64,000 bases of DNA from Dyella sp. M7H15-1 (GTDB lineage: Bacteria > Pseudomonadota > Gammaproteobacteria > Xanthomonadales > Rhodanobacteraceae). The DNA lies in assembly GCF_004114615.1 (NCBI RefSeq), contig NZ_CP035300.1:2728001-2792000 (forward strand), given 5' to 3'. The notes under the pieces were generated by a model. The model ran no database searches. It was not told the origin of the DNA and saw only the letters and a program-made list of their open reading frames with translations. Shown piece by piece: positions 29,369 to 39,915 of this stretch (positions are counted from its first letter, which is position 1; each line of letters starts with the position of its first letter). Position numbers and translations under genes: made by a program.

Positions 29369-30010
29369 TCAAATCGCAAAATGGAAATCAAGCGTGATCG
29401 AACCGCGAAGCGGCACTGTGTGTGTGACATCGCCAACAACCGGTGCAGGCGCCAGCGATGGCCTAACCGTCAGGTCGGCTTGGAAATCCTTGCCGGTTGC
29501 CAGCTTGTCCATGCCAACTGCCCATCCCATCGTGTAACCACTCTTGTACACATAACTGAACACGCCCGCCGAAAAGAACAGGGGATTATCCGTACTGAAC
29601 ACAACGGACGTCTTTCCATCCACGGTGGGATGGGTCAAATCCAGCGTGTAGTAGCCGATCTTGTTGCTACCGTTGTAACTGAGACCAAAATGGTTATCAC
29701 CCGCCGTACTTTCCGAGCCGGCTTCATTGTCCACCGCACGGAAGGTCAGATGCGTCATTGCATCACACGCGACCTGCAGACGTTGCGTGACTGGACTAAG
29801 CGCGACGTCGCGGGTGGGAGAAAGGATATCCGGTGCATAAGCGCCGATATCAAAGACGCCGCCGTTACCCACCATCACGTTGCACTGAGGCGTCGCGATA
29901 GAACCGATGACCTTTAATTCGGATGTTGGGGCCTTGGCATGCACGGTCATCGCTGCACACCCTGCCATGATCAGCAAGACGAGCTTGCCGATGCGTTGTT
30001 GTCTCGACAT
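29369..30010 (-). CDS. DUF1120 fimbrial subunit-like protein, copy 2
   Basis: A 213-residue exported protein: signal peptide to about residue 22 (ending AMTVHA), then the DUF1120 pattern. This consists of SELKVIGSIATPQCNVMVGN with one conserved Cys, a second Cys in QVACDAMTHLTF, and a beta-rich C terminus ending SITLDFHFAI. DUF1120 proteins occur in YhcA-YhcF type chaperone-usher loci and are thought to be subunits. About half of its residues resemble the next copy upstream, so tandem duplication is likely. ATG at 30010 was chosen over a GTG nine bases earlier. Confidence 0.82.
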   Translation of the reverse strand: MSRQQRIGKLVLLIMAGCAAMTVHAKAPTSELKVIGSIATPQCNVMVGNGGVFDIGAYAPDILSPTRDVALSPVTQRLQVACDAMTHLTFRAVDNEAGSESTAGDNHFGLSYNGSNKIGYYTLDLTHPTVDGKTSVVFSTDNPLFFSAGVFSYVYKSGYTMGWAVGMDKLATGKDFQADLTVRPSLAPAPVVGDVTHTVPLRGSITLDFHFAI

Positions 30011-30076
30011 GGGGATCACTCAAGTGCTTGGAAGCCATTCACGCGAGCGCCAGTTACGGCGCCCGCGTTGCCCGGA

Positions 30077-30715
30077 TCAAATAGCAAAATCGAAATTCAG
30101 CGTCAGGGAACCGTTCAGCGGCACGGTACTGGAAACGTCGCCAATCATCGTCGCCGGGGCTACCCACGGCGTGACGGTCAACATGGCTTGAAAAGCCTTG
30201 CCGACCGACAAGGTATTGTTGGCCGAGGCCCACCCCATGGTTTGCCCGTTTTTGGCAAAGGTGGCCGTCGCTGAAGCATTGAACGAGGTGGGATTGCTGG
30301 TACTGAACACCAAGGCGGATTGACCATCCACCGTCGGCGTGCTCATGCCGACCTGGTAGTAGCCGATCTTGTTGGTGCCACCGTTAAAGCCGAAGCCGAA
30401 ATTGTTGGCGGCCGCGGTACTTTCCGAACCGGCTTGATTGTCGATCACCTGAAAGGTGAGATGCGTATTGGCATCGCAGGACACGTCCATGCTCTGTGAA
30501 ACGGTATTGAGCTGAACGTGGTTGGTTTGGGAAAGAATGTTGGGCGAGTAGGCACCCACGTCAAACACGCCATTGTTGCCGACCGACACCGAGCAATCGG
30601 GCGGATTGATCACCCCCATCACCTTCAGCTCGGTGGTCGGACCTGCAGCAAACAGCTGTGGCGCTGCCATCAGGGCAGCAGCGGCAAACCCAGAGACGAT
30701 TGTTTTCTTCAGCAT
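30077..30715 (-). CDS. DUF1120 fimbrial subunit-like protein, copy 1
   Basis: A 212-residue exported protein with signal peptide (1-23, ending QLFAA). It carries the DUF1120 features TELKVMGVINPPDCSVSVGN and MDVSCDANTHLTFQV, whose two cysteines probably form a disulfide, and ends SLTLNFDFAI. It is more Asn/Ser/Thr-rich than its downstream paralogue, as expected of a major surface subunit. ATG at 30715 follows AGGAAGGA. It lies between the chaperone and the second copy. Confidence 0.82.
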   Translation of the reverse strand: MLKKTIVSGFAAAALMAAPQLFAAGPTTELKVMGVINPPDCSVSVGNNGVFDVGAYSPNILSQTNHVQLNTVSQSMDVSCDANTHLTFQVIDNQAGSESTAAANNFGFGFNGGTNKIGYYQVGMSTPTVDGQSALVFSTSNPTSFNASATATFAKNGQTMGWASANNTLSVGKAFQAMLTVTPWVAPATMIGDVSSTVPLNGSLTLNFDFAI

Positions 30716-30800
30716 TTTCAGTCCTTCCTGTTTCTCGATGAAGGCAGGCATGCATACAACACCTGCGAAAGCACCCAGCCATCTGGCCCGGGCAAAAAAC

Positions 30801-31520
30801 TTATGGCGCCACGGTCAGCTCGGCCTTCGCTTGTGCAAAGCCGTAGCGACTCAGTGGCGTGATGGCGATTTGCGTGGTTCCGCCAACCGCAGCGCCGGCC
30901 GCGCTGACGCGTTGACCAGGCAGGATGTAGGGATGTTCAAGCGGCAGGTCTACACCCTTGGGTTGCAGTGCGATGGACGGCATCAGCCGCACGATATGCC
31001 GGCCGGCATTGGTCAAGATCAGGCTATCGCCGTTAACTTGCACGCGCAGATCCTTCCACGGACGTTCTTCCACCGGCACCGATTTCGGCTGCAGGATAAA
31101 ACCCACTTGTTGGCGCACCGTCATGCGAGCGCCTTTATCCGCCCGTTGCGTCACACCCTCGAACGAGGCTTTGAGCAGATATTCACGCTCCAGCTTTACG
31201 CCCTTCTTCAGCATGAAGTGCACGAGCTGGCTCTGACCCGGGTCGATGCGCGTCACGGCGGGGGTTACCAGAATGTTGGCCGACATGGGCGTGCTGTCCA
31301 CATCCTGCAACTTGGTCAGCAACAGCATCGGCTCGCTGCCTGTGTTGGTGACGTTGAAATCGGTGCGGCCGTCGCGCTCATCCAGCACAACGGTGATGGT
31401 CTGCAAGCGAAACGAGGTCGCCACGACCAGCTGTGGCAGCGACATCAACGCCACAAGGCAGGCTGCACGAACGTGTCGTGAGGAAAAACCTACTCGTATC
31501 CCCATAGTAGGAACGGCCAT
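30801..31520 (-). CDS. Periplasmic fimbrial chaperone, PapD-like
   Basis: A 239-residue chaperone that would cap pilin subunits before delivery to the usher. A signal peptide ends near LPQLVVA (about residue 34). Two Ig-like domains follow: the first has TVVLDERDGRTDFNVTNTGS and an alternating hydrophobic strand with positively charged flanks, and the second ends QAKAELTVAP. It is the first gene of the cluster, with a 580-base non-coding region upstream likely to hold the promoter. An ATG at 31505 is an alternative start. Confidence 0.83.
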   Translation of the reverse strand: MAVPTMGIRVGFSSRHVRAACLVALMSLPQLVVATSFRLQTITVVLDERDGRTDFNVTNTGSEPMLLLTKLQDVDSTPMSANILVTPAVTRIDPGQSQLVHFMLKKGVKLEREYLLKASFEGVTQRADKGARMTVRQQVGFILQPKSVPVEERPWKDLRVQVNGDSLILTNAGRHIVRLMPSIALQPKGVDLPLEHPYILPGQRVSAAGAAVGGTTQIAITPLSRYGFAQAKAELTVAP

Positions 31521-32099
31521 GTGTCGTCTCTCTCTGATACGTCTGTTCTTATCGAACTACTTCTCGTGTCGGAAGAGATCATGCCATGTGTTTTTGAGGT
31601 GTTTGGGGCGGCACAAAGGAGGCGGCGCGGCGTTGCCACCGCTCGTCCGAAATGAAATGTCATCATTAACTGACACAAAACCGTAAAAGCCTTACAAGAT
31701 TTGGCGTACACCTTTAAAAACGACACGCTAAATGCGTAGGAATTGCGTCGAATCTACGACCGACCACTTTTATTTGGCGTAGATGAAAACTGACTCAGTG
31801 GATGACTATTGCCTACAAATTGAGTGGATAACAGACTACTCATTTAAGAGAAGGTGACGCAGGTCGTCCTGCTTTTCCGCTCGTCGTCCCGGCGAACGTT
31901 TACTGCTGTCTGGCACGTCTTTTGCAAATCGATGAAAAGATGAGAATTGCCGAGATTTAGCCGTTCGCCGACCGCAAGAAGACTCGCAAAACAACATGGC
32001 TAGCTAATCTCTATTGATGGCAATACCGTCATCCCAGCTTTCGCTGGGATGACGAGCGAAAAGCAATAGCGTTACAAGCCTTGATAAGCCGCACACTAT
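31521..32099. other. Long intergenic region upstream of the fimbrial operon
   Basis: This stretch of 579 bases is more AT-rich than its surroundings and holds no convincing gene. It should carry the promoter and control sites of the fimbrial operon, which reads leftward. On its right it meets the 3' end of aceE. The only defined element is the palindrome at 32027-32054. Confidence 0.55.
32027..32054. repeat. Dispersed palindromic repeat, copy 2
   Basis: All 28 bases are identical to 3652-3679, with arms CGTCATCCCAGC and GCTGGGATGACG. It lies just after the stop of aceE. Here the 17-bp inverted repeats that frame copy 1 are absent. Confidence 0.8.
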
Positions 32100-34793
32100 T
32101 TACACCGTCAGCGGATTGGGCTTATCCGGATCAAGCTTGTACTCGCGAATGGCGCGCGTCACATCCTTGGCGTTGACTTTGCCATCCTTCGCCAAGGCAG
32201 CGAGCGCTGCATGCGCAATCCAGTAGCGATCCACCTCGAAGAAGCCGCGCAGATGCTCGCGCGTGTCGGAGCGGCCGAAGCCATCGGTGCCGAGCACGGT
32301 GTAGCGCATGCCGTCGGGCATGAAGGGGCGGATCTGTTCGGCGTATTCGCGCACGTAGTCGGTGGCTGCAACGGCGGGGCCTTGGCGGCCCTGCAACAAA
32401 CCGGTGACGTAAGGTATGCGTTGCTCGCTTTCCGGATGCAGGCGGTTCCAGCGCTCGGCGTCGTAACCGTCGCGGCGCAGCTCAATAAGGCTGGGCACGG
32501 ACCAGATATCGGCGCTGACGCCGAAATCCTTCTCCAGGAGTTCGGCGGCGGCAATCACTTCGCGCAGGATGGTGCCCGAGCCGAGCAACTGCACGCGCGG
32601 CTCGCTCTTCTTCGGCTTGCCAGCGTCCTTGAACAGATACATGCCCTGGATGATGCCTTCCTCGACACCTTGCGGCAGATCGGGGTGAGCATAGTTTTCG
32701 TTCATCACGGTGATGTAGTAGTACACATCTTCCTGATCTTCGATCATGCGGCGCGTGCCGTCTTGCATGATCACCGCGACTTCGTAGGAGAAGGTCGGGT
32801 CATACGCACGCACATTCGGAATCGCACCGGCGAGCAGGTGCGAGTGACCGTCTTCGTGCTGCAGGCCCTCTCCATTCAAGGTAGTGCGGCCGGCGGTGCC
32901 GCCGATCAGGAAACCACGCGAGCGCATGTCGCCAGCCGCCCAGGCAAGGTCACCGATGCGCTGGAAACCGAACATCGAGTAGTAGATGAAGAACGGCAGC
33001 ATCGGCTGGTTGCTGATGCTGTAGCTGGTGGCCGCCGCCAACCACGACGCCATGCCGCCCGCTTCGGAAATGCCCTGCTGCAAGACCTGTCCTTTCTGGT
33101 CTTCGCGGTAATACAGAAGCTGGTCGGCGTCCTGCGGACGGTATTTCTGGCCTTCCGGCGCATAGATGCCGATCTGGCGGAACATGCCTTCCATGCCGAA
33201 GGTGCGCGCTTCGTCGGCCACGATCGGCACCACGCGCGGACCGATGGCCTTGTCGCGCAACAGCAGGTTTATGCCACGCACCAGCGCCATGGTGGTGGAG
33301 ATTTCGCGGTCGCCGGTGCCTTTGGTGATCTGTTCGAAGGCGGCCAGATCTGGCGCCTTGAGCTTGACATCGGTGTGACGGCGACGCTGTGGCAGAAAAC
33401 CGCCGAGCTGCTTGCGACGTTCCAGCATGTACTGCACTTCCGGCGAATCCTTGCCGGGGTGGTAATACGGCACATCCTTGAGTTTGTCGTCCGACACCGG
33501 GATGTTGAAGCGGTCGCGGAAGTGACGTATGGCTTCTTCATCCAGTTTCTTCTGCTGGTGGGTGGGGTTTTGCGACTCACCGGCCGCACCCATGCCATAA
33601 CCCTTCACGGTCTTGGCGAGAATCACGGTGGGCATGCCCTTGGTGTTCACGGCCGCGTGGTAAGCCGCATAAACCTTGTGCGGATCGTGGCCGCCGCGGT
33701 TCAAGCGCCAGATGTCGTCGTCGCTCAAATTGGCGACCATCTCGCGCGTCTCCGGATACTTGCCGAAGAAATGCTCGCGCGTATAAGCGCCGCCGAAAGC
33801 CTTGCAGGCCTGGTATTCGCCGTCGATGGTTTCCATCATCAGCTTGCGCAAGGTGCCGTTCTTGTCGCGGGCGAGAAGCGGATCCCAGTAGCTGCCCCAC
33901 ACCACTTTGATAGCGTTCCAACCGGCACCACGGAACACGCCTTCCAATTCCTGGATGATCTTGCCGTTGCCGCGAACAGGGCCATCGAGACGCTGCAGGT
34001 TGCAGTTGATCACGAAGACCAAGTTGTCCAGACCTTCGCGACCAGCCAGCGAAATGGCGCCCAATGATTCGGGCTCGTCGCATTCACCGTCACCCATGAA
34101 GCACCAGATCTTGCGGTCGGTTTTCGGCATCAGGCCGCGGTGTTCCAGGTACTTCCAGAACTGCGCCTGGTAGATCGCCTGGATCGGCCCCAGACCCATC
34201 GACACCGTGGGCACCTGCCAATAATCGGGCATCAGCCAGGGGTGCGGATAGGAAGACAGGCCGCGACCAGCCCCAAGCACTTCCATGCGGAACAGGTCGA
34301 GCTGTTCTTCGCCGATGCGGCCTTCGAGGAAGGAGCGCGCGTAGATGCCGGGGCTGGAATGGCCCTGATGAAACACCAGATCACCCGGATGATCGGCACT
34401 CGGCGCACGCCAGAAGTGGTTGAAGCCGACGTCATACAGCGTGGCGGAGGAAGCGAAGCTGGCGATATGTCCACCCAGTTCGCCCGGCTTGCGGTTGGCG
34501 CGCACCACGGTGGCCATGGCGTTCCAGCGGATCAGGGTGCGGATGCGCCATTCCATCGCACCGTCGCCGGGCATCTTCGTTTCCAGGTGCGGCGGAATGG
34601 TGTTGACGTATTCGGTGGTCGGGTCGAACGGCAGGTAGCCACCGGAGCGGCGGGTGGAATCGACAAGACGCTCCAGCAGAAAATGCGCGCGTTCGGTGCC
34701 TTCTCGGTCGATGACGGCGCTGAGGGATTCGACCCATTCCTGGGTTTCGGTGGGGTCGAGGTCCTGATGGAGGATATCGTCGAGCTGATCCAT
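32100..34793 (-). CDS. aceE: Pyruvate dehydrogenase E1 component, homodimeric type
   Basis: Thiamine-diphosphate enzyme that decarboxylates pyruvate and acetylates the lipoyl groups of E2. The 897-residue length and single-chain layout match the homodimeric AceE class. The ThDP-binding motif is GDGECDEPESLGAISLAG with the closing Asn in VFVINCNLQ. Start ATG at 34793 follows GGAGAC; the frame to 34871 adds Arg-rich sequence not seen in the family. It is separated from aceF-lpd by about 12 kb, including the fimbrial cluster, so subunit balance needs coordination of two loci. Confidence 0.95.
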   Translation of the reverse strand: MDQLDDILHQDLDPTETQEWVESLSAVIDREGTERAHFLLERLVDSTRRSGGYLPFDPTTEYVNTIPPHLETKMPGDGAMEWRIRTLIRWNAMATVVRANRKPGELGGHIASFASSATLYDVGFNHFWRAPSADHPGDLVFHQGHSSPGIYARSFLEGRIGEEQLDLFRMEVLGAGRGLSSYPHPWLMPDYWQVPTVSMGLGPIQAIYQAQFWKYLEHRGLMPKTDRKIWCFMGDGECDEPESLGAISLAGREGLDNLVFVINCNLQRLDGPVRGNGKIIQELEGVFRGAGWNAIKVVWGSYWDPLLARDKNGTLRKLMMETIDGEYQACKAFGGAYTREHFFGKYPETREMVANLSDDDIWRLNRGGHDPHKVYAAYHAAVNTKGMPTVILAKTVKGYGMGAAGESQNPTHQQKKLDEEAIRHFRDRFNIPVSDDKLKDVPYYHPGKDSPEVQYMLERRKQLGGFLPQRRRHTDVKLKAPDLAAFEQITKGTGDREISTTMALVRGINLLLRDKAIGPRVVPIVADEARTFGMEGMFRQIGIYAPEGQKYRPQDADQLLYYREDQKGQVLQQGISEAGGMASWLAAATSYSISNQPMLPFFIYYSMFGFQRIGDLAWAAGDMRSRGFLIGGTAGRTTLNGEGLQHEDGHSHLLAGAIPNVRAYDPTFSYEVAVIMQDGTRRMIEDQEDVYYYITVMNENYAHPDLPQGVEEGIIQGMYLFKDAGKPKKSEPRVQLLGSGTILREVIAAAELLEKDFGVSADIWSVPSLIELRRDGYDAERWNRLHPESEQRIPYVTGLLQGRQGPAVAATDYVREYAEQIRPFMPDGMRYTVLGTDGFGRSDTREHLRGFFEVDRYWIAHAALAALAKDGKVNAKDVTRAIREYKLDPDKPNPLTV

Positions 34794-35036
34794 GAAACGT
34801 CTCCGTGGCGCCGGGCGCCGTCTAGCGGTGGGTGTGCGTCGCCGGGGAAGCGACGAAGCCAGGGCAGGCACCGATCCGTCGGCCAGGCCGGCACGGAACG
34901 GGTGGAATCGTTCGATTTTAGCCGTGGCACCTCAATCCCGCCAATTGTCACCCAGTGGGAGAGGGGCGTGTTCTCGGCTCATTGCCGTCCATGGCGAGCG
35001 CTGCAGCAAGCGCCGCGATGCCCGGCGCAACGGTGC

Positions 35037-37322
35037 TCAGTCTTTTTCCATCTGCTCGCGAATCTGTGCATCGACCGCGGCAATGGCCGTCATGTTGACA
35101 ACGCGGCGCACTGTAGAGGAAGGCGTCAGAATGTGTGCCGGTTTGTCCACGCCCATCAGGATGGGACCGATGGCCACGCCATCGCTCATCACGCGCACCA
35201 TGTTGTAGGCGATATTGGCGGCGTCGAGATTGGGCATCACATATAGATTGGCGCGTCCGCTCAAGGTGGTGTTGGGGAAGATACGCTGACGCAATGCTTC
35301 GTCCCACGCGGTATCGGCCTGCATCTCACCATCCACTTCCAACCTCGGTGCACGTGCCTTGAGGATCTTGAATACCTCGCGCATCTTGGCTGCGCTGGGA
35401 TTGTCGTGGCTGCCGTAGTTGGAGTGTGAGAGCAGCGCTACCTTGGGTTCGATGCCGAACAGCTTGAGGCGATAGGTCGCCTGCAACGTGGCTTCGGCGA
35501 TCTGCTCGGCGGTGGGGTCGCATTGCACATGGGTGTCGAGGAAGAACCAGGTGCCCTGGTCGTTGATCACGCCACTTATCGCCGATGTGCACGACACGCC
35601 CGGATCGAGGCCGAAGACGCTGCGGATGTAGCCCAGCTTTTTGTGATAGCGCCCGACCAGGCCGCTGATCATCGCGTCAGCTTCGCCGCGCTCGACCATG
35701 ATCGCGGCGATCAAGGTGGGGCGCGAACGCATCAGGTTCTTCGCGGCCGCGGGCGAGACGCCACGACGTTCGGTCAGCGCGTGATAGTGCTGCCAGTATT
35801 CATTGAATCGCGGATCGTCATTGATATTGGTCAACTCGAAATCCACGCCAGCACGCATGCGCAGGCCCATGCGCACGATACGCGTTTCGATGACGTCTGG
35901 ACGTCCGATCAGGATCGGATAGGCCAGCTTTTCATCGATCACCGTTTGCACGGCACGCAGCACCGTTTCTTCCTCGCCTTCGGCATACACCACGCGCTTG
36001 CGATCGGAGCGCGCGCGCTCATAGATCGGCTTCATGATGTAACCGGTGCGGTAAATGAACTGTGTCAATTTCTCCAGGTAGGCTTCCATGTCGGGGATCG
36101 GACGCGTGGCCACGCCCGATTCCATCGCCGCCAGGGCGACAGCGGGCGCCAGCATGACCAGCAGACGCGGATCGAACGGGCGTGGAATCAGGTAGTCCGG
36201 ACCGAAGGTCGGCGATTCGCCAGCGTAGGCACCCGCCAAGTCACCAGATTCCATCTGCGCCAGCGCCGCGATCGCGTGCACGCAGGCCAGCTTCATGGCT
36301 TCGTTGATGCCGGTGGCGCCGACATCCAGCGCACCGCGGAAGATGTATGGGAAGCACAACGCATTGTTGACCTGGTTCGGATAGTCCGAGCGGCCCGTGG
36401 CGATGATGCAATCCGGACGTACCTTTTTGGCGTCTTCCGGCAGGATTTCTGGATTGGGATTGGCCAGCGCCAAGATGATCGGTTTATCGGCCATCGACGC
36501 GACCATTTCCGGCTTCAAGATGCCGCCTGCCGACAGACCCAGGAAGATGTCCGCGCCTTCGACAATCTCGGCCAGGGTGCGCTTGCCGGTATCGCGCGCA
36601 TAACGCTGCTTATCCGGATCCATGCGACCGCGGCCGGCATAAAGCACGCCTTCGCGGTCGAAGGCCAGGATGTTTTCCGGCTTCAGGCCCAGCGCCACCA
36701 GCATGTCCAAGCAGGCAATACCAGCGGCACCCACGCCGGCGGTGGCCAGCTTCACGTCCTCGATCCGCTTGCCGACCACCTTCAGCGCATTGACCACCGC
36801 CGCGCCAACGATGATCGCGGTGCCGTGCTGGTCATCGTGGAACACCGGAATCTTCATGCGCTCGCGCAGCTTGCGCTCGACGATAAAGCATTCCGGCGCC
36901 TTGATGTCTTCCAAATTGATGCCGCCGAAGGTCGGCTCCATCGCGGCGATGATGTCGACCAGCTTGTCCGGATCACGCTCGGCAAGCTCGATATCGAACA
37001 CGTCGATGCCGGCGAACTTCTGGAACAGCACGCCCTTGCCCTCCATCACCGGCTTGCCAGCCAGCGGGCCGATATCGCCCAGACCCAGCACGGCGGTGCC
37101 GTTGGTGATCACGGCCACCAGGTTGGAACGCGCGGTGTACTCGCTGGCGCTATGCGGATCTTCGGCGATTGCTTCACAGGCATAGGCCACGCCGGGGGAA
37201 TACGCCAATGACAGATCACGCTGGGTGATCAGCGACGTGGTCGGCGAGACCTTGATCTTTCCTGGTCGTGGAAAGCGGTGATAGTCGAGGGCGGCTTTGC
37301 GGAAATCGTCGGAATGGACCAT
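35037..37322 (-). CDS. maeB: NADP-dependent malic enzyme with phosphotransacetylase-like domain
   Basis: Oxidatively decarboxylates malate to pyruvate with NADP. The 761-residue protein is a fusion. Residues 1 to about 430 are the malic enzyme, with [30 protein letters not shown] and the nucleotide-binding [13 protein letters not shown]. The rest is a phosphate-acetyltransferase-like domain, usually regulatory and sensitive to acetyl-CoA. The neighbouring aceE uses the pyruvate produced. ATG at 37322 fits the family start ([15 protein letters not shown]). Confidence 0.93.
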   Translation of the reverse strand: MVHSDDFRKAALDYHRFPRPGKIKVSPTTSLITQRDLSLAYSPGVAYACEAIAEDPHSASEYTARSNLVAVITNGTAVLGLGDIGPLAGKPVMEGKGVLFQKFAGIDVFDIELAERDPDKLVDIIAAMEPTFGGINLEDIKAPECFIVERKLRERMKIPVFHDDQHGTAIIVGAAVVNALKVVGKRIEDVKLATAGVGAAGIACLDMLVALGLKPENILAFDREGVLYAGRGRMDPDKQRYARDTGKRTLAEIVEGADIFLGLSAGGILKPEMVASMADKPIILALANPNPEILPEDAKKVRPDCIIATGRSDYPNQVNNALCFPYIFRGALDVGATGINEAMKLACVHAIAALAQMESGDLAGAYAGESPTFGPDYLIPRPFDPRLLVMLAPAVALAAMESGVATRPIPDMEAYLEKLTQFIYRTGYIMKPIYERARSDRKRVVYAEGEEETVLRAVQTVIDEKLAYPILIGRPDVIETRIVRMGLRMRAGVDFELTNINDDPRFNEYWQHYHALTERRGVSPAAAKNLMRSRPTLIAAIMVERGEADAMISGLVGRYHKKLGYIRSVFGLDPGVSCTSAISGVINDQGTWFFLDTHVQCDPTAEQIAEATLQATYRLKLFGIEPKVALLSHSNYGSHDNPSAAKMREVFKILKARAPRLEVDGEMQADTAWDEALRQRIFPNTTLSGRANLYVMPNLDAANIAYNMVRVMSDGVAIGPILMGVDKPAHILTPSSTVRRVVNMTAIAAVDAQIREQMEKD

Positions 37323-37576
37323 CGGGTGCAGTGCAACAAATAGGAAGGGAAAAACGGGGCCGCAGAGCGGACAGTGAACGGCATGGTAGCACCCGTGTGC
37401 TTCTTGATCGCCGGAGTCGTGTGTAGGCGATTTGCTTTGTATAGCGTCGACTTAGCGCGGGTGGATAGCTATGGTTTCTGTCCGTCCCCTTTGATTTTGC
37501 AAGACGACCGAGAGATTCAGGCACGCAGTCCGTTCCGTGGAACAGGTGAGAAAGCAGGCAACTACATGTCGATCAA

Positions 37577-38860
37577 CTACATGCCGATAGATAACGACTC
37601 CGCCTCTACTTTCGACATACGGATGCGATTGATAAACAACGAAAACGCCAATTTGCCGGCCAACCCATGCACATGCTGCATCCAAGGTGGCAACCAGCGC
37701 GGTGCGACCAGCACGCCGGAGATGAAATACGGCTCAAGGCTCATCACATCGTGCAAGCTCAGCTTGCCGGCGAACAGGTAGCGCAGCAGGTCCAGGCGCC
37801 GCTCCTTGAGTGCCCAGCGGAAGAAGGTGTGCACGTCGAGCAAGCCGGACAGATAGACGTTGTCCTTGGCGAACGCAGAACCACCCGTCAGTGGCACGCC
37901 ACGAAACACGCGCTGCGCCGAATGGAAGCTATCGGCCACACTCTGGCCACAGCGATTGAAGAAACGATACACCTCGACAAAGTCGGCACCATTGAGCGCC
38001 ATGTCGATAGCTAGGATGCGCAGGCTGATGCGTTTGAGCCGGGCGATATCGATCGCACCTGACATCAGTTCCGCAAACACCGCCAGCCCTTCCTGCGTAG
38101 CGGTGACGCGCGGTGATGTGCGCGCCAACGAAGCCAGCAATGGCTGCTCGCGACCATTCAAAGCGGTGAGCGAGTGCACAAAGGCTTCGTGATTGAGCAA
38201 CTGGTGCCGATCGTACTGACTGAAACGCGTGCCGCCGCGCAGACGGATGCGCGTGGCGCCCGCCGCGGCCTTGGCGGTGAGATCGTTATCGATTTCCACG
38301 GTGATCTTGCCGGCGCCGAAAAACGCATCCAGCACCTTGGCCAGATCCGTACGCAACCGTTCGGAGGAAATATTGGCGGTGATGTCGTCGTCATGCAGAT
38401 CCGCGCCGAGTTCATCGGACAGCTCCACGAAGTAACGCGCGGCATCGAGGTTGCTGCGATTGCTACCCGGAATGGCGTCGCCCGGCCGGCCATAGAGTTG
38501 GATGGACGGCGCAGTGACGCCGTCGGTACCGACAGCTTCGAGCATCTCGGCAGCAATGCGCCAGGATTCGGCAGTGCGGCGCAGATAGTCACCTAGCGGA
38601 TCATCCTTGCCGGCTTCGCTCTCGATGGCGGCAAGTTCCTGGCGCACCTCGGAGAGGTCGGGCATCTTGTAGTTCACTTCGGGCAAGGCATAGTGCCCCC
38701 TGCCGTATTCTTCGATCATCCGGTCTTCCAGCGAGGCTGACCAGCTCACCGTGGACAGGATGTTGATGCCACGCACGGCCACCAGCAGGCGCTTGTCGAG
38801 CACGGCATAAGGCCGCAGGCTCGCAGGAATGACTTCGGCCGGCGTGCTCATCGATGTCAT
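37577..38860 (-). CDS. QEGLA-motif protein (DUF1704, putative metallopeptidase)
   Basis: A 427-residue protein of the family annotated as 'flavohemoglobin expression-modulating QEGLA motif protein'. It shows the two hallmark blocks: NHEAFVHSL near residue 220, an HExxxH-type site, and TQEGLAVFAE near 258. The family is distantly related to metallopeptidases acting on tubulin tails in eukaryotes; the bacterial substrate is unknown. Its ATG overlaps the rsgA stop by one base (TGATG), so the two are coupled. Confidence 0.85.
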   Translation of the reverse strand: MTSMSTPAEVIPASLRPYAVLDKRLLVAVRGINILSTVSWSASLEDRMIEEYGRGHYALPEVNYKMPDLSEVRQELAAIESEAGKDDPLGDYLRRTAESWRIAAEMLEAVGTDGVTAPSIQLYGRPGDAIPGSNRSNLDAARYFVELSDELGADLHDDDITANISSERLRTDLAKVLDAFFGAGKITVEIDNDLTAKAAAGATRIRLRGGTRFSQYDRHQLLNHEAFVHSLTALNGREQPLLASLARTSPRVTATQEGLAVFAELMSGAIDIARLKRISLRILAIDMALNGADFVEVYRFFNRCGQSVADSFHSAQRVFRGVPLTGGSAFAKDNVYLSGLLDVHTFFRWALKERRLDLLRYLFAGKLSLHDVMSLEPYFISGVLVAPRWLPPWMQHVHGLAGKLAFSLFINRIRMSKVEAESLSIGM

Positions 38861-39915
38861 CACTCTCTTTCGCGCGAACCGCGAGGCCCGTGGGGCTTCG
38901 CTGCCGGTCGGCCACCGCGCTGGCGGCGCAGGCGCGACTCCAACAGAGTGGCCTGCTCCTCACGCTCGTCGCGCAGTTTCAGGTAGTTGCGCCAGCGTTC
39001 GGCGGACAGTTCGCCGTCATGCAGGGCTTCCTGCACGGCGCAACCGGGTTCACTGCCATGCCCGCAATCGGCAAAGCGGCAGTTTTCGGCCAGTGCCTCA
39101 ATATCAGCAAACAGGTCGAGGTTTTCTTCGCCCGTGAGTTTCAGCTCGCGCATGCCGGGAGTGTCGATCAGGCAGCCGCCGCTGGGCAACTGCAGCAATG
39201 CGCGATAGGTTGTGGTGTGGCGGCCACGGCCGTCGTGGTCGCGCACTGCGCCGGTCGCCATGCGCTCGCTGCCCATTAGAGTGTTGGTCAGCGTGGACTT
39301 GCCCGCGCCAGAAGAGCCCACCAGCACGGCGCTATCCCCCAGCTTCATATAGACCGACAAGACAGCCACACTGCCTGGATCCTTGCCATTGATCGCGTGG
39401 ATCGGCGTACCCACCGGCAAGCGCGCGCGCAACTCGGCAATGCTTTCCTGGGCATCGTCGCGCTGGTCGAACTTGCTAAGAATGACAACAGGCTGTGCAC
39501 CGGAGCCCTCGGTGAGCGACAGATAGCGCTCGATCCGGGCCGGATTGAAGTCGCCATCCAGCCCGGTCAGCACCAGCACGTAATCGATATTGGTGGCGAT
39601 GACCTGACGTTCATAGCGCTCGCCCGCCGCGGCGCGCGACAGCACGGTACGGCGCGGCTGCACCGTGAGGATATGCGGCGGCTTACCCGGCTCGATTTCC
39701 ACAAAATCGCCCACGGCTGGCCGCTCGGCCGGATCCAGCCCGCGCTTCAGGAAGTGGCCGGCCGGCTGGGCGCCGAAGGTCAGGCTGCCATCATGCAGTT
39801 CATAGCCGGCGCGGTGTTGTGCCACCACGCGGGCCAGACGCCGTCCGTCGTCGGGTAAGGCCTCACCTCGCCAGCCGATATGGCGGAGCTGTTCGATGGT
39901 CTGGGCATCGCTCAT
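38860..39915 (-). CDS. rsgA: Small-ribosomal-subunit biogenesis GTPase RsgA
   Basis: Circularly permuted GTPase that checks late 30S subunit maturation. An N-terminal OB-fold is followed by the permuted order of G motifs: G4-like SKFDQ, then P-loop GSSGAGKSTLTNTL, then G3 DTPGMREL. The C-terminal zinc-binding segment contains CRFADCGHGSEPGC. At 351 residues it fits the family. The downstream QEGLA gene starts within its stop codon. Confidence 0.93.
   Translation of the reverse strand: MSDAQTIEQLRHIGWRGEALPDDGRRLARVVAQHRAGYELHDGSLTFGAQPAGHFLKRGLDPAERPAVGDFVEIEPGKPPHILTVQPRRTVLSRAAAGERYERQVIATNIDYVLVLTGLDGDFNPARIERYLSLTEGSGAQPVVILSKFDQRDDAQESIAELRARLPVGTPIHAINGKDPGSVAVLSVYMKLGDSAVLVGSSGAGKSTLTNTLMGSERMATGAVRDHDGRGRHTTTYRALLQLPSGGCLIDTPGMRELKLTGEENLDLFADIEALAENCRFADCGHGSEPGCAVQEALHDGELSAERWRNYLKLRDEREEQATLLESRLRRQRGGRPAAKPHGPRGSRERE

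Noticed and set aside
32211-34067. 618-codon open frame on the strand opposite aceE
   Set aside because: It lies wholly inside aceE, a well supported gene, and its translation has the His/Arg/Gly-rich look of an antisense frame in GC-rich DNA.
35523-37211. 562-codon open frame opposite maeB
   Set aside because: Antisense shadow of maeB; no family motifs and extreme His/Arg/Gln content.
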